The notes below the pieces were generated by a model that saw only the letters and a list, made by a program, of their open reading frames with translations, had not been told where the DNA came from and searched no databases. From Cocos nucifera (lineage: Eukaryota > Streptophyta > Magnoliopsida > Arecales > Arecaceae), in the NCBI GenBank assembly GCA_006176705.1, contig QRFJ01004220.1, forward strand, positions 1 to 64,000: a DNA stretch of 64,000 nt. Reading direction: 5' to 3'. Below, piece after piece: positions 12,321 through 22,560 of this stretch; the stretch's first letter is position 1; each line of letters opens with the position of its first letter. The translations under genes were made by a program, and so were the position numbers.

Positions 12321-14795
12321 TGAAGGAATCAAATCTAGGGCTTCAGGACTAGATCTTGAAATTTTTTCATGATCAAATGATGGAAGATTAAAATAAATTA
12401 ATTTTTAATATTAAAAAATATTTTTATATCTAATTACCTATTACATGATTATGACATTATATTAAATTAAAAATTAAATATAAGGAGGAAAATAAAATAT
12501 GTTGATCACATTAATATGCATCTACACTACATCTAATGTAAGTATGTAGAATAGATCAAATCTATTACCTATGTAAGTTAGACATTCTAATTTATTGATC
12601 TAGACTTGAGGATGATGTTGTGAACCACACATGCGTTCAGCTTCTAGGAGTCATCCATACGAGCCCATGAACCACAATCAGAAGTTCAATGCAGAAAATC
12701 AATACAGTATGTTGGTATTGTGCTGATCTTTCTTTGATGGCCGATCTGATACTTTCTTCTTCTGAATTTAGACTCTTCCAAAAATAAGAAGGAAGAGAGA
12801 TTATAAATTTGATACACTCTCAAATAATCTCAAAAAGGAGGAGGAAAAGAGATGAACAAAACAACCCTAGAAGAAGATCTTAATCTTCTTCTCTGTTCTC
12901 TCACATAGACACTTAGTTTAGTGTCTATGAAATCCCCATGCTCCAATATTCTTTCTCCCTGATTTTCACACACCCCAAAGGTCTCTCAATGATCTAGAAT
13001 GTGTCTAAAAATCAGTCCAAAATTCATCCTATATAAAGAGATATAGAGGAGTCCTTGTTTGGTTAAACTTTTAGACAAGGAAAGACCAAAATAGGTAATT
13101 AGTTGGGGCGCCCAACACTTGGGTGCCCCCTCCTTTCTTTTTGGCATGGACTGCCATCAGATGTTGCACAAAATGCCTCCCTTTCCATCAAACAAAAGAG
13201 AGAAAATTGGGAGAGGAGGGCGGCATACAAGGGAGGAGTTTTAGTTTCCTAAAACTCTTTCTAAAGGAAAATTCAAATCATATTCAAACTTCATCCTTTG
13301 ACCTGGTCCACAATAAATTGCCATAAAAGAAATAGAGGAGAGGAGTGGGCATGTGTGAAGTTTAGGGAGAGGAGATTTGCCACTAAAAATAAAGAGAGAA
13401 AAGGGCATGGGGTGTGGGATATAGGTGGCGCAAGAATATGGATCCTAGTCTTACTAGGATTCCATGTTTGACTTAGTCAAACATGATTTCTCAAACCAAA
13501 TCAAATCAGAATTAATTCAATCTAATTAAATTAGATCCTAAACTAATTAAAAACTTAATTAAATTAGATTTAATTTTAATTTAATTTTTTAATCAAATTA
13601 AAAAATTAGATTGACCCAAGTCCTTGTTGAATTAGGCTAGTTCTTACTTGCACTTGGCTTATTTAATAAATCAATTGGACTTGATCCAATCAAGCCCAAA
13701 TCAAATTTAATTAAATTATATTTAATTAGACTTAATCTCAATTCTCTAGCTTAATTAAATTAAGTCAATTAATAATCAAATTACTAATCAATTCTCCTGC
13801 AATACTTGCATTAGATTAAACATCAATCGTATTGATCGTTTAGCCTTAGAACAATTCTTAATCATTGATCAACCATCTGATTGGATCATGAACTTTAATG
13901 TATGTGACCTCATAGATTCGAACTAAAGTCAGTAGCAAAGGAACAAATTTCTGTACTAATCAAAATAATCATCTAGCAATGGTATCCGATGGTCGGATAG
14001 ATCGAATGTGTAGAACAACATCCTTAAAACCCATGTAGATATAGTTTCCATATAATTCATTCCCTTGACCAAAATACTCGTAGGACACCTCAGAGTTCAA
14101 CTGTCAACTCTGATCAGGCTATCCATATTGTATTTTAAAATATTAAATCCATCTTATAGATTACCCTGGCCAAGATTTTGCTATATTAAAATACAGTGAT
14201 ACATTCTTCTTCAACTCTTGGAGTGGTCAATTCCATCTTGACCACACACCAACTTTGCAAGTACTTGACTATGCCCAAAAATCTTCTATTACTGAATTAG
14301 AAATTCAGTTAGTCTAATACTAAAGCACAGTGAGTTGCTTGCAAGTCACTGAGGTGATCTTAGGTCTAAGGAACACTTATACCTATATCTCATCAAAGAT
14401 ATTTTCGACAGTAGAATGCTCTGGAGTTGGTTACGTTTAGTGACAATGTACCCCTACATCTCATCTGTATGCCATACCAGTATCTTCACACTCCTTGGTT
14501 AAGAAGAAACCAACCTATATGGCATACAGCGATCTATGCTTGATAGACGTTATCATCCTTATTAACAGCCTCTCATTTGGTCGTAAATAGTTTTAAGAAC
14601 TAATCAATAAATCCTCTCTTTATCGAATCTAAATAGTCCTAAGGACTTAATCATAATAATGGAGTTTGTTAGAAGATAAAAACTTATGATGAAAATATCA
14701 AAAATATATTTTATTAATTAATAAATTAATTATAATTATAGTATAGCTTAATCATTAATAGGCTAATAATTGGCTTTGAAATACATTTTCCAACA
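12321..14795 (-). repeat. 5' LTR of Copia element (family D, 2.48 kb)
   Basis: On the minus strand it starts TGTTGGAAAATGTATTTC and ends ...GATTCCTTCA beside the primer site, with TG/CA termini. It includes a minus-strand TATA-like CTATATCTCTTTATATAGG near 13030 and several AT-rich islands. The short plus-strand frame at 13123-13326 is not supported as a gene. No matching 3' LTR is present in the window; the reversed fragment at 6741-7486 belongs to the same family. Confidence 0.8.
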
Positions 14796-14984
14796 AAATG
14801 ACCCCTACCGAAGTCCTTAGCCACCGACCTTCCTCCTATTAGAATTCATCGATCCCCTAGTAAGAAGTTCATACTGCAAAATCTCTCGAAAGCACATAGA
14901 AGTCTGGTGGTACGATCTTGAACAGTGAAGAAGAATTATTGTTATACTAATCTTGTTCTTTGACTAAAAATGAATGATAGGCTT

Positions 14985-15270
14985 GGGACCCAGTCGCACT
15001 TCTTTCGGATGAACTCCCTCAGCTGCACTCCTTTCAGATGAACTCCCTCTAGCTGCCCCTCTAGCTGCACTCCTTTTGGATGAACTCCTCTAGCCACACT
15101 TCTTTTGGAGGAACTTCCTTGGCCGCACTCCTTTTGGATGAACTCTCCCAGCCGTACTCCTTTCGGACGAACTCCTTCAGTCACACTCTTTCTAGATGAA
15201 CTCTTTCAGTCATGTTCCTTTCGAGTGAACTCCTTCAGTAGCACTTTTTCCAATCGAATTTCTTCTGGAT
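14985..15270 (+). repeat. Minisatellite, about 30-bp unit
   Basis: About nine degenerate copies of a unit like GCACTCCTTTTGGATGAACT plus about 10 bases. Neighbouring copies differ by base changes and small indels. It explains the repetitive minus-strand frame at 14942-15184, which is not a gene. Confidence 0.8.
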
Positions 15271-15700
15271 GAACTTCTCCAATCATTCTCCTCCCAGTAG
15301 TATTCCTTCTAGTCATGGACCAACTTAGTCTCTGCCATGCCTGTCAGCTAGAGCCATCCAAAAAAATCTTGCCAAGTCACTAATACATAGCAACCACTCT
15401 ATGAAGGATGGGGCACAGAACTTCATATCTCAATTTAGGGGATATCTACTTGTGCGCAACCCAGAAAGCTTTCAAACTCCTTAAAGCCACTAGACATTAT
15501 CCCCAACGGACCTCGATCGATCATAAGTCCATCACATACACTGAAGTCTCTGACTTATGTCCAAACTCTAATAGGGGGATCTCCATCGCCTACAAGTCGC
15601 GATAAACAACAATCCATCCCCGTAACAAATTCCATATGGCCTGAGTGGCCTATTACCAGATGGTTATGGTTGTCACTATCAGTTTATTATATACTCCATC

Positions 15701-15708
15701 TATAAAAG
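15701..15708 (+). promoter_or_regulatory. LTR TATA box
   Basis: TATAAAAG sits about 180 bp before the LTR end, followed by a CT-rich leader, as expected for the LTR promoter. Confidence 0.6.
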
Positions 15709-15929
15709 AGATCCTCCAACTACATTTTTCTTTAAGCTCTCTTCTCCTCTATTTTCTTAGCACTCCATTCTAGTTGGCCGAAGAACTAACTTGAGTGTCG
15801 AAGGATCCTATCGGAGCCACCCACCTCCAGTTTGGACTTTACTTTGTAGATCCCATCGATAGATTTTCGCACCAACAAACCTCAATCCCAACAACATGGA
15901 CATGGAGAGCAACCTATGCAACAAAACAA

Positions 15930-16735
15930 AATCATGAAATTTAAAAAGTTAGCTCCACCATCTTTCAAGGAGACTATTGAATTCTTGAAAACTGATAGTT
16001 GGATAATAGAGATGGAGAAAGTGTTTATTATCCAATAGTGCCGCAATGAAGAAAAGATTCGATTTGCAGCTTATTTATTATAAGATGAAGTATTTAACTG
16101 GTAGCAGCGATTAGAACGTAAATATGAATAAGATGGGAAGTGACTTACTTGGAAAAAGATTCTAGATTGCATTCTATGATCAGTACGTTCTTTGTAGTGT
16201 GAGAACTTAGAAAGAAATGAGTTTATTTATCTGAAATGAAGAAGTATGAGTATGATTGAGTATGAAGCTAAATTTATAGAACTAGCTAAATTTGCTCTGA
16301 GATTAATGGATGGTGAGCAAGAACGAGTTCATAAATTTGAGATAGGGTAGAGGACTAAAATTCAAAAATAAGTGATTCCATATGAGTTGATAATATATTC
16401 GAATGTGATAAATAAAGCACTGATAATTAAAAAAGAGGTTAATGAAGAATGTTCAGAAAGAGAATGAAACTAAAAGAAAGGAAATAGATCAGATAATTCT
16501 CATGGTCAGAATAATAAAAATACTAAAAATTCAAAGAAGAGATCAGTGAGTGATAACTCAGAATCATCTAACAATGTTAGATGTTCTAGATGTGGTAAAG
16601 CTCATGCTGATAGTGAATATCATTGAATCATCAATGTTTGCTTTAAATGTGGTAAGATAGATCACAAAATAGCTGAGTGCCCATAGAATATTGGGTCAGT
16701 CTATCCCAACTAAACCAAATAAAGATGGATATTGA
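15930..16735 (+). pseudogene. Gypsy gag remnant, copy 1
   Basis: Gag forms the particle that packages element RNA. Readable parts in order are KKLAPPSFKETIEFLK (start of the retrotransposon gag domain, about 15940) and the WxxEMEKVF region. The YFP/KEF segment is near 16190-16260, where KxSMSxxEYExKF can be recognised in one frame. Two CCHC zinc knuckles follow: RCSRCGKAHADSEYH near 16575-16625 and CFKCGKIDHKIAECP near 16640-16685. After them the start of the protease linker (LTQGRIYAL) is visible at about 16740, and then the sequence leaves pol. Several in-frame stops, some fitting CAG-to-TAG or CAA-to-TAA transitions. Confidence 0.8.
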
Positions 16736-16863
16736 AACCCCTAACCCAAGGAAGGATCTATGCTCTTACATAACTAGATGCGCAGACTTCCAATGCAGTG
16801 ATTACAGACTCTGAGAAAGGTTCACAAAATTAGTTAGACCAATCAATTGATTTTGCTCATGAG

Positions 16864-17889
16864 GTAAGTAACGATATACCATCTCTAGGTTTTTCATTTA
16901 TATAATACTATTTTGAATATCTAATAAATTGTTAATTGATTTATATGTAACTTATGAATCTTATGAAAATATATTTTGTAAGGATATTGAAATGAAATTT
17001 TGAAAAAATATTTTCTATATTTTTTAGTGATCTAAAATCATATTTGCATATTTTGATTTGATCATGAAATATTTGTTATTTTGTGAAAGAAAATTTAATA
17101 TGAATTAGTTTTGCACTCTCAACCTGATTATGTTCTGAATTCTACCAATTGAGGGTTATGCATTGGCACTTTAAGCTTATGATTTTGTTTTAGCCCAACC
17201 ATAGAATATAAGTATGGTATTCTGATATAAGTATGGTATTCCAGCTCCACCACTGGATATAAGTGTGGTATTCTGGCTCGACCATAGGGTATAAGTGTGG
17301 TCATAGTTGAAGGCTGATGAGTTAAGTAAAATTATTTTTGTATCAAATTTTTGAATATGATTTGCTTTCAAAATCAGATATATGATTATGCATATGAATA
17401 TTTTGAAAAATTTTGACATTATCGAAATTCAAGTTTTGAAGATGAATCTAATTATTTTTATTCACTGATTAATGATAAACTATATTTTGATATTTGCAAC
17501 TTATATTATCATATGAATTATCTAGTCAAGATATTCATTGCTTACTAGGCTATTTAATTAGCTCATTATGGTTTTTTTTTTTTTTATAGATCCAAAGATT
17601 TAGCTTGATTCGAGGATTCAATATGGAAGAGCAAATTAGAGGCAGAGTTTGATATTTTCTTTTAGATTAGGACTTATTAAACTTTGATTTCAAACTATAT
17701 AATTTTATTTGCAAGACATTTATTTTAGTTATTAGAATTAAAGTTGATCATTAATTATTTGGATTTTATTTCGCTATTGCTTTATGACATCATGATAAAA
17801 TATCTTGCATGCTTGTGAAGAGAGCTCTCTATAAGTATGCAGCGGTTGCCATGACCCTCGGCTCATGATTTCGGGTCAAAGGTGTGACA
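16864..17889 (+). repeat. LTR 3' part of element F, copy 1
   Basis: Collinear with 30254-31281. It contains two to three copies of a TATAAGT(A/G)TGGTATTC motif at 17205-17300 and ends with GGGTCAAAGGTGTGACA, directly followed by the primer site. It begins with a perfect splice-donor string (GAG then GTAAGT at 16861-16869), and a T-run plus TATAG at 17572-17589 looks like a splice acceptor. Confidence 0.75.
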
Positions 17890-17896
17890 ATTAAAG

Positions 17897-17908
17897 TGGT
17901 ATCAGAGC
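17897..17908 (+). other. Primer-binding site of element F
   Basis: TGGTATCAGAGC, seven bases after the LTR end at 17889. It proves the element reads on the plus strand and that 17889 is an LTR terminus. Confidence 0.85.
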
Positions 17909-18249
17909 AATTAAGTGGATGAATTAATGACATAGATTCAGACTTATGTGTAGATGGGTAGATATTAGGAACATTAGAATAATAACTTATATTGATTATA
18001 ACAACTTAAAAACCTAGATTTGACATAAGTGTATTGATGGATTTGAATCAGAGTACATAGCGGAAGGATAGTGGTCTGAAATATTTTTAAGCTGATAAGA
18101 ATAGTAACTTGATTTGAAAAGTGATATGATGATGGATTTGATTTAGAAATTTGAGAGTTGATTATCATTTGAGGTAAAAGTAATCCTGAATTTTAAGGAC
18201 TTATATAAGAATAATTTTGAGGATGAAATTTCTTTTTAAGAGGGGAGAA
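17909..18249 (+). other. Short internal region and polypurine tract of element F
   Basis: About 330 bp with no coding potential, ending in TTTTGAGGATGAAATTTC. That string is where the pol gene of Del/Tekay elements normally ends. The polypurine tract AGAGGGGAGAA follows at 18239-18249. Between a primer site and a polypurine tract one expects about 5 kb of gag-pol; here it is absent. Confidence 0.7.
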
Positions 18250-19291
18250 CGTAATACCCTAGAACAAGTGCATGCATCTCAAAGCAAAAAAAAGAAAAAA
18301 TAGAGAAAATAGAAGAATCCCTATGGGAGTCTTTTCCTCTCGACCAACTCCCAAGCGGAGTTGAAATCCACACCGAGGAGAAAAAAAACTCCTCCCTACT
18401 GGATCTATTTAAAGAAAAGAAGTCTTCCCTCTTTCCGTAACCAAAAATTGAAGCCTAAAATGGCAGGGATCACTGGAATTTCTTTGGGGAAGCTTTCATC
18501 ATGCTCGTTGCAAATCGGGTTGAAGAGGCCACCAGAGACTAAGATAAGTCCGGCCTTTCCTTTTTCTCTCTTTTTTCTTTCTTTCTATTGTGTTAGATGC
18601 CACCACCGACCATCGGCTTTGTCGAAGAAACTTTCTTTGAAAATCTCCTATTTTGCCTCTTGTTTTTTGATTTTTCGATGCCAGTGGTCACCGTCGACCA
18701 CCGATATGGATTTGCCAAGCTGCGCCATCACAGTCCCAGTAGCCATCGACCATTGGCTGGCAGCCATGGCCTCTGGTCCAAGAGATAAGAATAGGGGACC
18801 TCATGGTCCCTTGTTCCTCCAAAGAGAACCGTGGGAAGAAGAAGGAGAAAAAGAAAAGAAAAAAAGAAAAGAAAAAAAAAGAAGAAGAAAAGAAAAGGAA
18901 AAAAAGAAAAAGAAAAGAAAAAAAGAGAAAAGGAAAGAGAATTTCTCTTCCTTCCCTCTCTCTCTTCTCTGAGTTTGAATCCCACTTTCTCTCTCTAAAA
19001 GTCTGACTTTCTCTCTTCTTACTTTCTCTCTCTAATTTCTCTCTAAAAAGTCTCACTTTCTCTCTCTAAATAGTGTCTTTTTCTTCTAGGATTTTTTGAA
19101 TTCTTAGAAAGACCCTTAAATAGTCTTAATAAATCATGACAAAGAAAATTTGATCTTTGACCAGTGAATAATCCGTCCTATGAAGATTTAAAATTTTTGT
19201 CTTAAAAATAATTATGATTATAGTTTGATAAAAGGATGATTTTTTGGATATTAGGTTAGTTGAATTTGTCAATAATTGTTTGCATGAGGAT
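18250..19291 (+). repeat. LTR 5' part of element F, copy 2
   Basis: Starts CGTAATACCC, in which the canonical TG has become CG, just after the polypurine tract. It contains TATTTAAAG near 18407 as a TATA-like box and a large purine/pyrimidine-biased block. The frames at 18361-18972 and on the opposite strand are products of this biased sequence, not genes. The join to gag lies at about 19290. Confidence 0.7.
18833..19075. repeat. Strand-asymmetric purine then pyrimidine tract
   Basis: About 110 bases almost wholly A/G (AAAGAAAAG-type), directly followed by about 130 bases of CTCTCTTT-rich sequence. This mirror-like arrangement could fold into a hairpin or triplex; it is also a likely assembly-error spot. 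Confidence 0.8.
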
Positions 19292-19634
19292 GGTACTCCT
19301 CAACAAGTACTTTCCTTATAGTGTGAAAACTCAAAAAGAACATAAGTTTATTTATCTAAAACAAAAGAGTATGAGTGTGGCTGAGTATGAAGTTAAATTT
19401 ACAAAACTAGCTAAATTTGCTCCAAGATTAGTAGATGGTGAGCAAGAACGAGTTCATAAATTCAAAATAGGGTTGAGGACTGAAATTCAAAAATAAGTGT
19501 TTCCGTATGAGTTGATAACTTATGCGGATGTGGTAAATAAAGCATTGATAATTGAAAGAGAGGTTAATAAAGAACATTCATAAAGAGAAAGAAATAAAAA
19601 GAAAAAAAATAGATTAGATGATTCTCATGGTCAG

Positions 19635-20879
19635 TTTGCTCCAAGAATTGATTTTGATGATTACGAAGTATTTGAGGGGATTACTAATGAATTTGGCTTA
19701 AAAAAAGACATTTTGTATTCAGGGGCAAAATCATAATTTTATCAAGTTTTGATCTGAGAGTCTTAAGAGCAAGTATAAAAGATTTTTAATCTTTTGGAGG
19801 CAATTCCATGATTTTTAGATGCTTATTTTAGGAGAAAATCAAGTTTGAAATGAAAGGATCGACCCTTAGGTCATTCCCTATTAACAAGGACTATTTAGCA
19901 TGCTGTCTCTATGCCAAGGGTCGACTCCAGATTCGATCTCTAATGTTCTAAAGGCTAAAAATACAGAACAACTATTTTTCTGGATTTTGTTTCAAAGATC
20001 GACCTTGTCTCAGAGATCGACCTCGAGGTTGATCCCTGTGCCATGAGTCGACCCCTGCAACGAAAATTTTTCTGCAACGACTATTTTTCTCTTATTTTGG
20101 CAGGTTTTAATGATTTCTTTAATATCTTCAATGGCTATAAATCTTACCCAAGATTCTATCCTCCACCTATTGAAGATTTAAAAGACTTTAAATAGAAAAA
20201 AATACAAGAGATTGGAGTGATTAAATTTCAGCCCTAAGCAAAAATCATCTTTAAGCAAAAAAGTCTTCATTTCAAGTTCACCTACCTCTCAAGAGCTCTT
20301 TCAAATCTCCAACAATCTTGAGAAAAATTAGAGAAGCTTCCTCCATTTTTGTAAAAAGCATTCTTAAAATTTTATTTGCTCACAAAAAAAGATAAACTTA
20401 TATTTGATTGTCATTAAATCTTTTACCCTGCTTTACTATTTTGATTTAAGTTTTTTTGGGGGGGGTTCCAAAACTTGGAAAGGTTGATCCTAACCTTGAA
20501 TAGAATTGTATTGGATTGGCTTGCACCTAAAAAATAAATATTCTAGTTTGGGATAGCTAGAATTGGAGGTTTTCAATAGTGTATTCAATTGGAATATGGT
20601 TAGTGAATTTTAATTTTTAAGTAGAAGCTTGGGAAGTGGATGTAGGTACAAGAGAAGCACCGAACCACTATAAGTCTTGCTTATTTATGGTGTGCTTGCT
20701 ATCTTTCTTTCCTTAGTTTGTTAAATTCTTACTCTCTAATCTTTTATATTTTTTTCTAACCTAAATTGCTTCACATACATGTTTTGCATATCATCATTCA
20801 AGCTTGATATCTTTAAATTAGCTTTAAAATTTTAAAAACCCAATTCACCCTTCCTCTTGGATTACATACCTGGGCAACA
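19635..20879 (+). repeat. 5' LTR of element J
   Basis: Begins TTTGCTCCAAG (one base lost from the TG start) and ends CTGGGCAACA. It matches 28692-29891. A notable internal feature is the repeated (G/A)TCGACC hexamer-like motif between 19858 and 20055. The run of nine to ten G near 20458 is absent from the other LTR. Confidence 0.9.
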
Positions 20880-20881
20880 GG

Positions 20882-20894
20882 TGGTATCAAAGCC
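20882..20894 (+). other. Primer-binding site of element J
   Basis: TGGTATCAAAGCC, two bases after the LTR; tRNA-Met type with one change from the usual TGGTATCAGAGCC. Confidence 0.85.
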
Positions 20895-20942
20895 CAGTGC
20901 TCTAGCCCTACTTTGATTTAACTATCAAAGAGCCAAAGATCT

Positions 20943-22560
20943 ATGGCAATCCAAGTTAGTATTTCTCTAGCCGAGGGGCAGTCCGCAAATCGTCCTCCAC
21001 TTTTCAATGGGACAAACTATACCTATTGGAAAGCTCGGATGATAATTTTTATACAAGCACTTGACTACGATATGTGGAGTATCATAGTTAATGGACCACA
21101 CACACCCACTAAGATAATCGATGGTGAGAAATCAATCAAATCCAAAAAGGAATAGGACGAGATTGATAAGAAAATGGCTCAACTCAATGCAAGAGCCATG
21201 AATATTTTATATTGTGCTCTAGATGCTAATGAATTTAATCATATTTGAACATGCATGTCAGCTAAGAAGATATGGGATAGATTAGAAGTAACTCATGAAG
21301 GCACTAATCAAGTTAAGAAGTCAAAAATTAACATGCTTGTGCATAAATATAAATTTTTCAAAATGGAGCATGATGAGTCAATAATTGTAATGTTTACGAG
21401 ATTTATGGATATTATAAATGGTCTTAAAAGTCTTGGCAAGTCTTATTTTAATAGTGACCTTATAAGAAAGATTCTTAGATCTTTGCCAAGGACATGGGAG
21501 GCTAAAGTGACTGCAATCCAAAAAGCCAAAGATCTAAATGTTTTACTCTTGGAGGAGCTTCTAGGATCACTAATGACGCACGAGCTAAGTATGAAACAAC
21601 ATCAAGAAGAAGATATCAAGAAAAAAAAGATAGTAGCCTTTAAATCCACCACTCAACAAGATGAGGAATCCAATAAAATAGAAGATGAAGAACAAAATGA
21701 AGAAAAAGCCCTCATCACAAGAAAGTTTAAGAGATTTTTGAAGAGAAAATAAGGGATGAGAAAGAGGCTACCTACCAAAGGAAAGCATAGCAAAGAAAAG
21801 GATAGGGAGCAGTCCCTTATTTGCTATGAATGTAAGAAGTCGGGGTACTATAGATCTAAATGTCCTCAACTTAAAAAGGTTCCTAAGAAATACAAGAAAA
21901 AGGCTATGGTGGCAATATGGAGTGATAGTGATGACTCAAGCTTCGAAGAGGAAGAAGCTCATGAACAAGCCAACCTATGCCTTATGACACATGAGAATGA
22001 GGTAAATACTAAAATCTCAAATGAATTTATATTCAAAGAACTTCAAGAAGCCTTCTATGATTTAGTAGATGATTTAAAGAAGTTAGGAACTAAAAATAAA
22101 TAACTAAAATTAAAAAATCAAGACTTGCTAAAAGAAAATGAAACTATCCTAAGTAAAAAACTAGTCTTAACTCAAGAGAATCTAAATTTAAAAAATAAAA
22201 TTGGTAATTTAAAATCGATAGTTGAAAAATTTACTTTGAGTTCAAATAAGCTTCATATGATTCTTGAAAATCAAAAGATTGTTTATGATAAGGTTGGTCT
22301 AGGGGATAATCCCCTAAAATATTAAAAATTTCTAAAAAATATTTTTATAAATTCATAAAGCAATAAATTTTTAAATGTTACTTGCTTTAAATGTGGTAAA
22401 CTATGACACAAATCTTATACATGCTTCTCTAATAATTCAAATGTAAAGAAAATATGGGTTTCAAAAGGAACCATTGTGACTAACCTTAAAGGACCCAAGA
22501 AAACTTGGGTACCTAGAGTAAGGACTTGATTTTGCATGTAGGTGTGTCTTGCATCCAAAG
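20943..22560 (+). pseudogene. gag of SIRE-like element J
   Basis: Starts MAIQVSISLAEGQ and continues with RPPLFNGTNYTYWKARMIIF, the diagnostic SIRE/Maximus gag opening. KIWDRLEVTHEGTNQVK and a LPRTWEAKVTAIQ segment follow. An acidic stretch lies near 21660-21710. One zinc knuckle has its His replaced by Tyr (CYECKKSGYYRSKC, 21825-21870). A long coiled-coil-like region spans 22040-22290, and a second knuckle carries an internal stop (near 22384-22430). Stops at about 21153, 21246, 21750, 22101 and 22323 all lie in one frame with the rest, so the original gag was a single ORF of about 540 codons. Dead copy. Confidence 0.9.

Larger units (their letters stand above)
14796..15877 (+). repeat. LTR remnant of a Tat-type Gypsy element
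   Basis: It ends at 15877 with TTTCGCACCAACA, the same terminus as the two Tat-type LTRs later in the window (CTGCACCAACA). It has a TATA box at 15701 and, like them, an internal short tandem repeat. The start is uncertain (a TG near 14800 is possible). No primer site follows; the sequence passes straight into gag of the next element. Confidence 0.6.

Noticed and set aside
14985..15270. Regular short repeats that might suggest a CRISPR array.
   Set aside because: Units are directly adjacent without unique spacers, degenerate, and lie inside an LTR of a plant genome.
18361..19056. Frames of up to 203 codons on both strands, rich in Lys/Glu or Phe/Ser.
   Set aside because: They result from the purine/pyrimidine tracts inside an LTR, overlap each other on opposite strands and have no homology signal.
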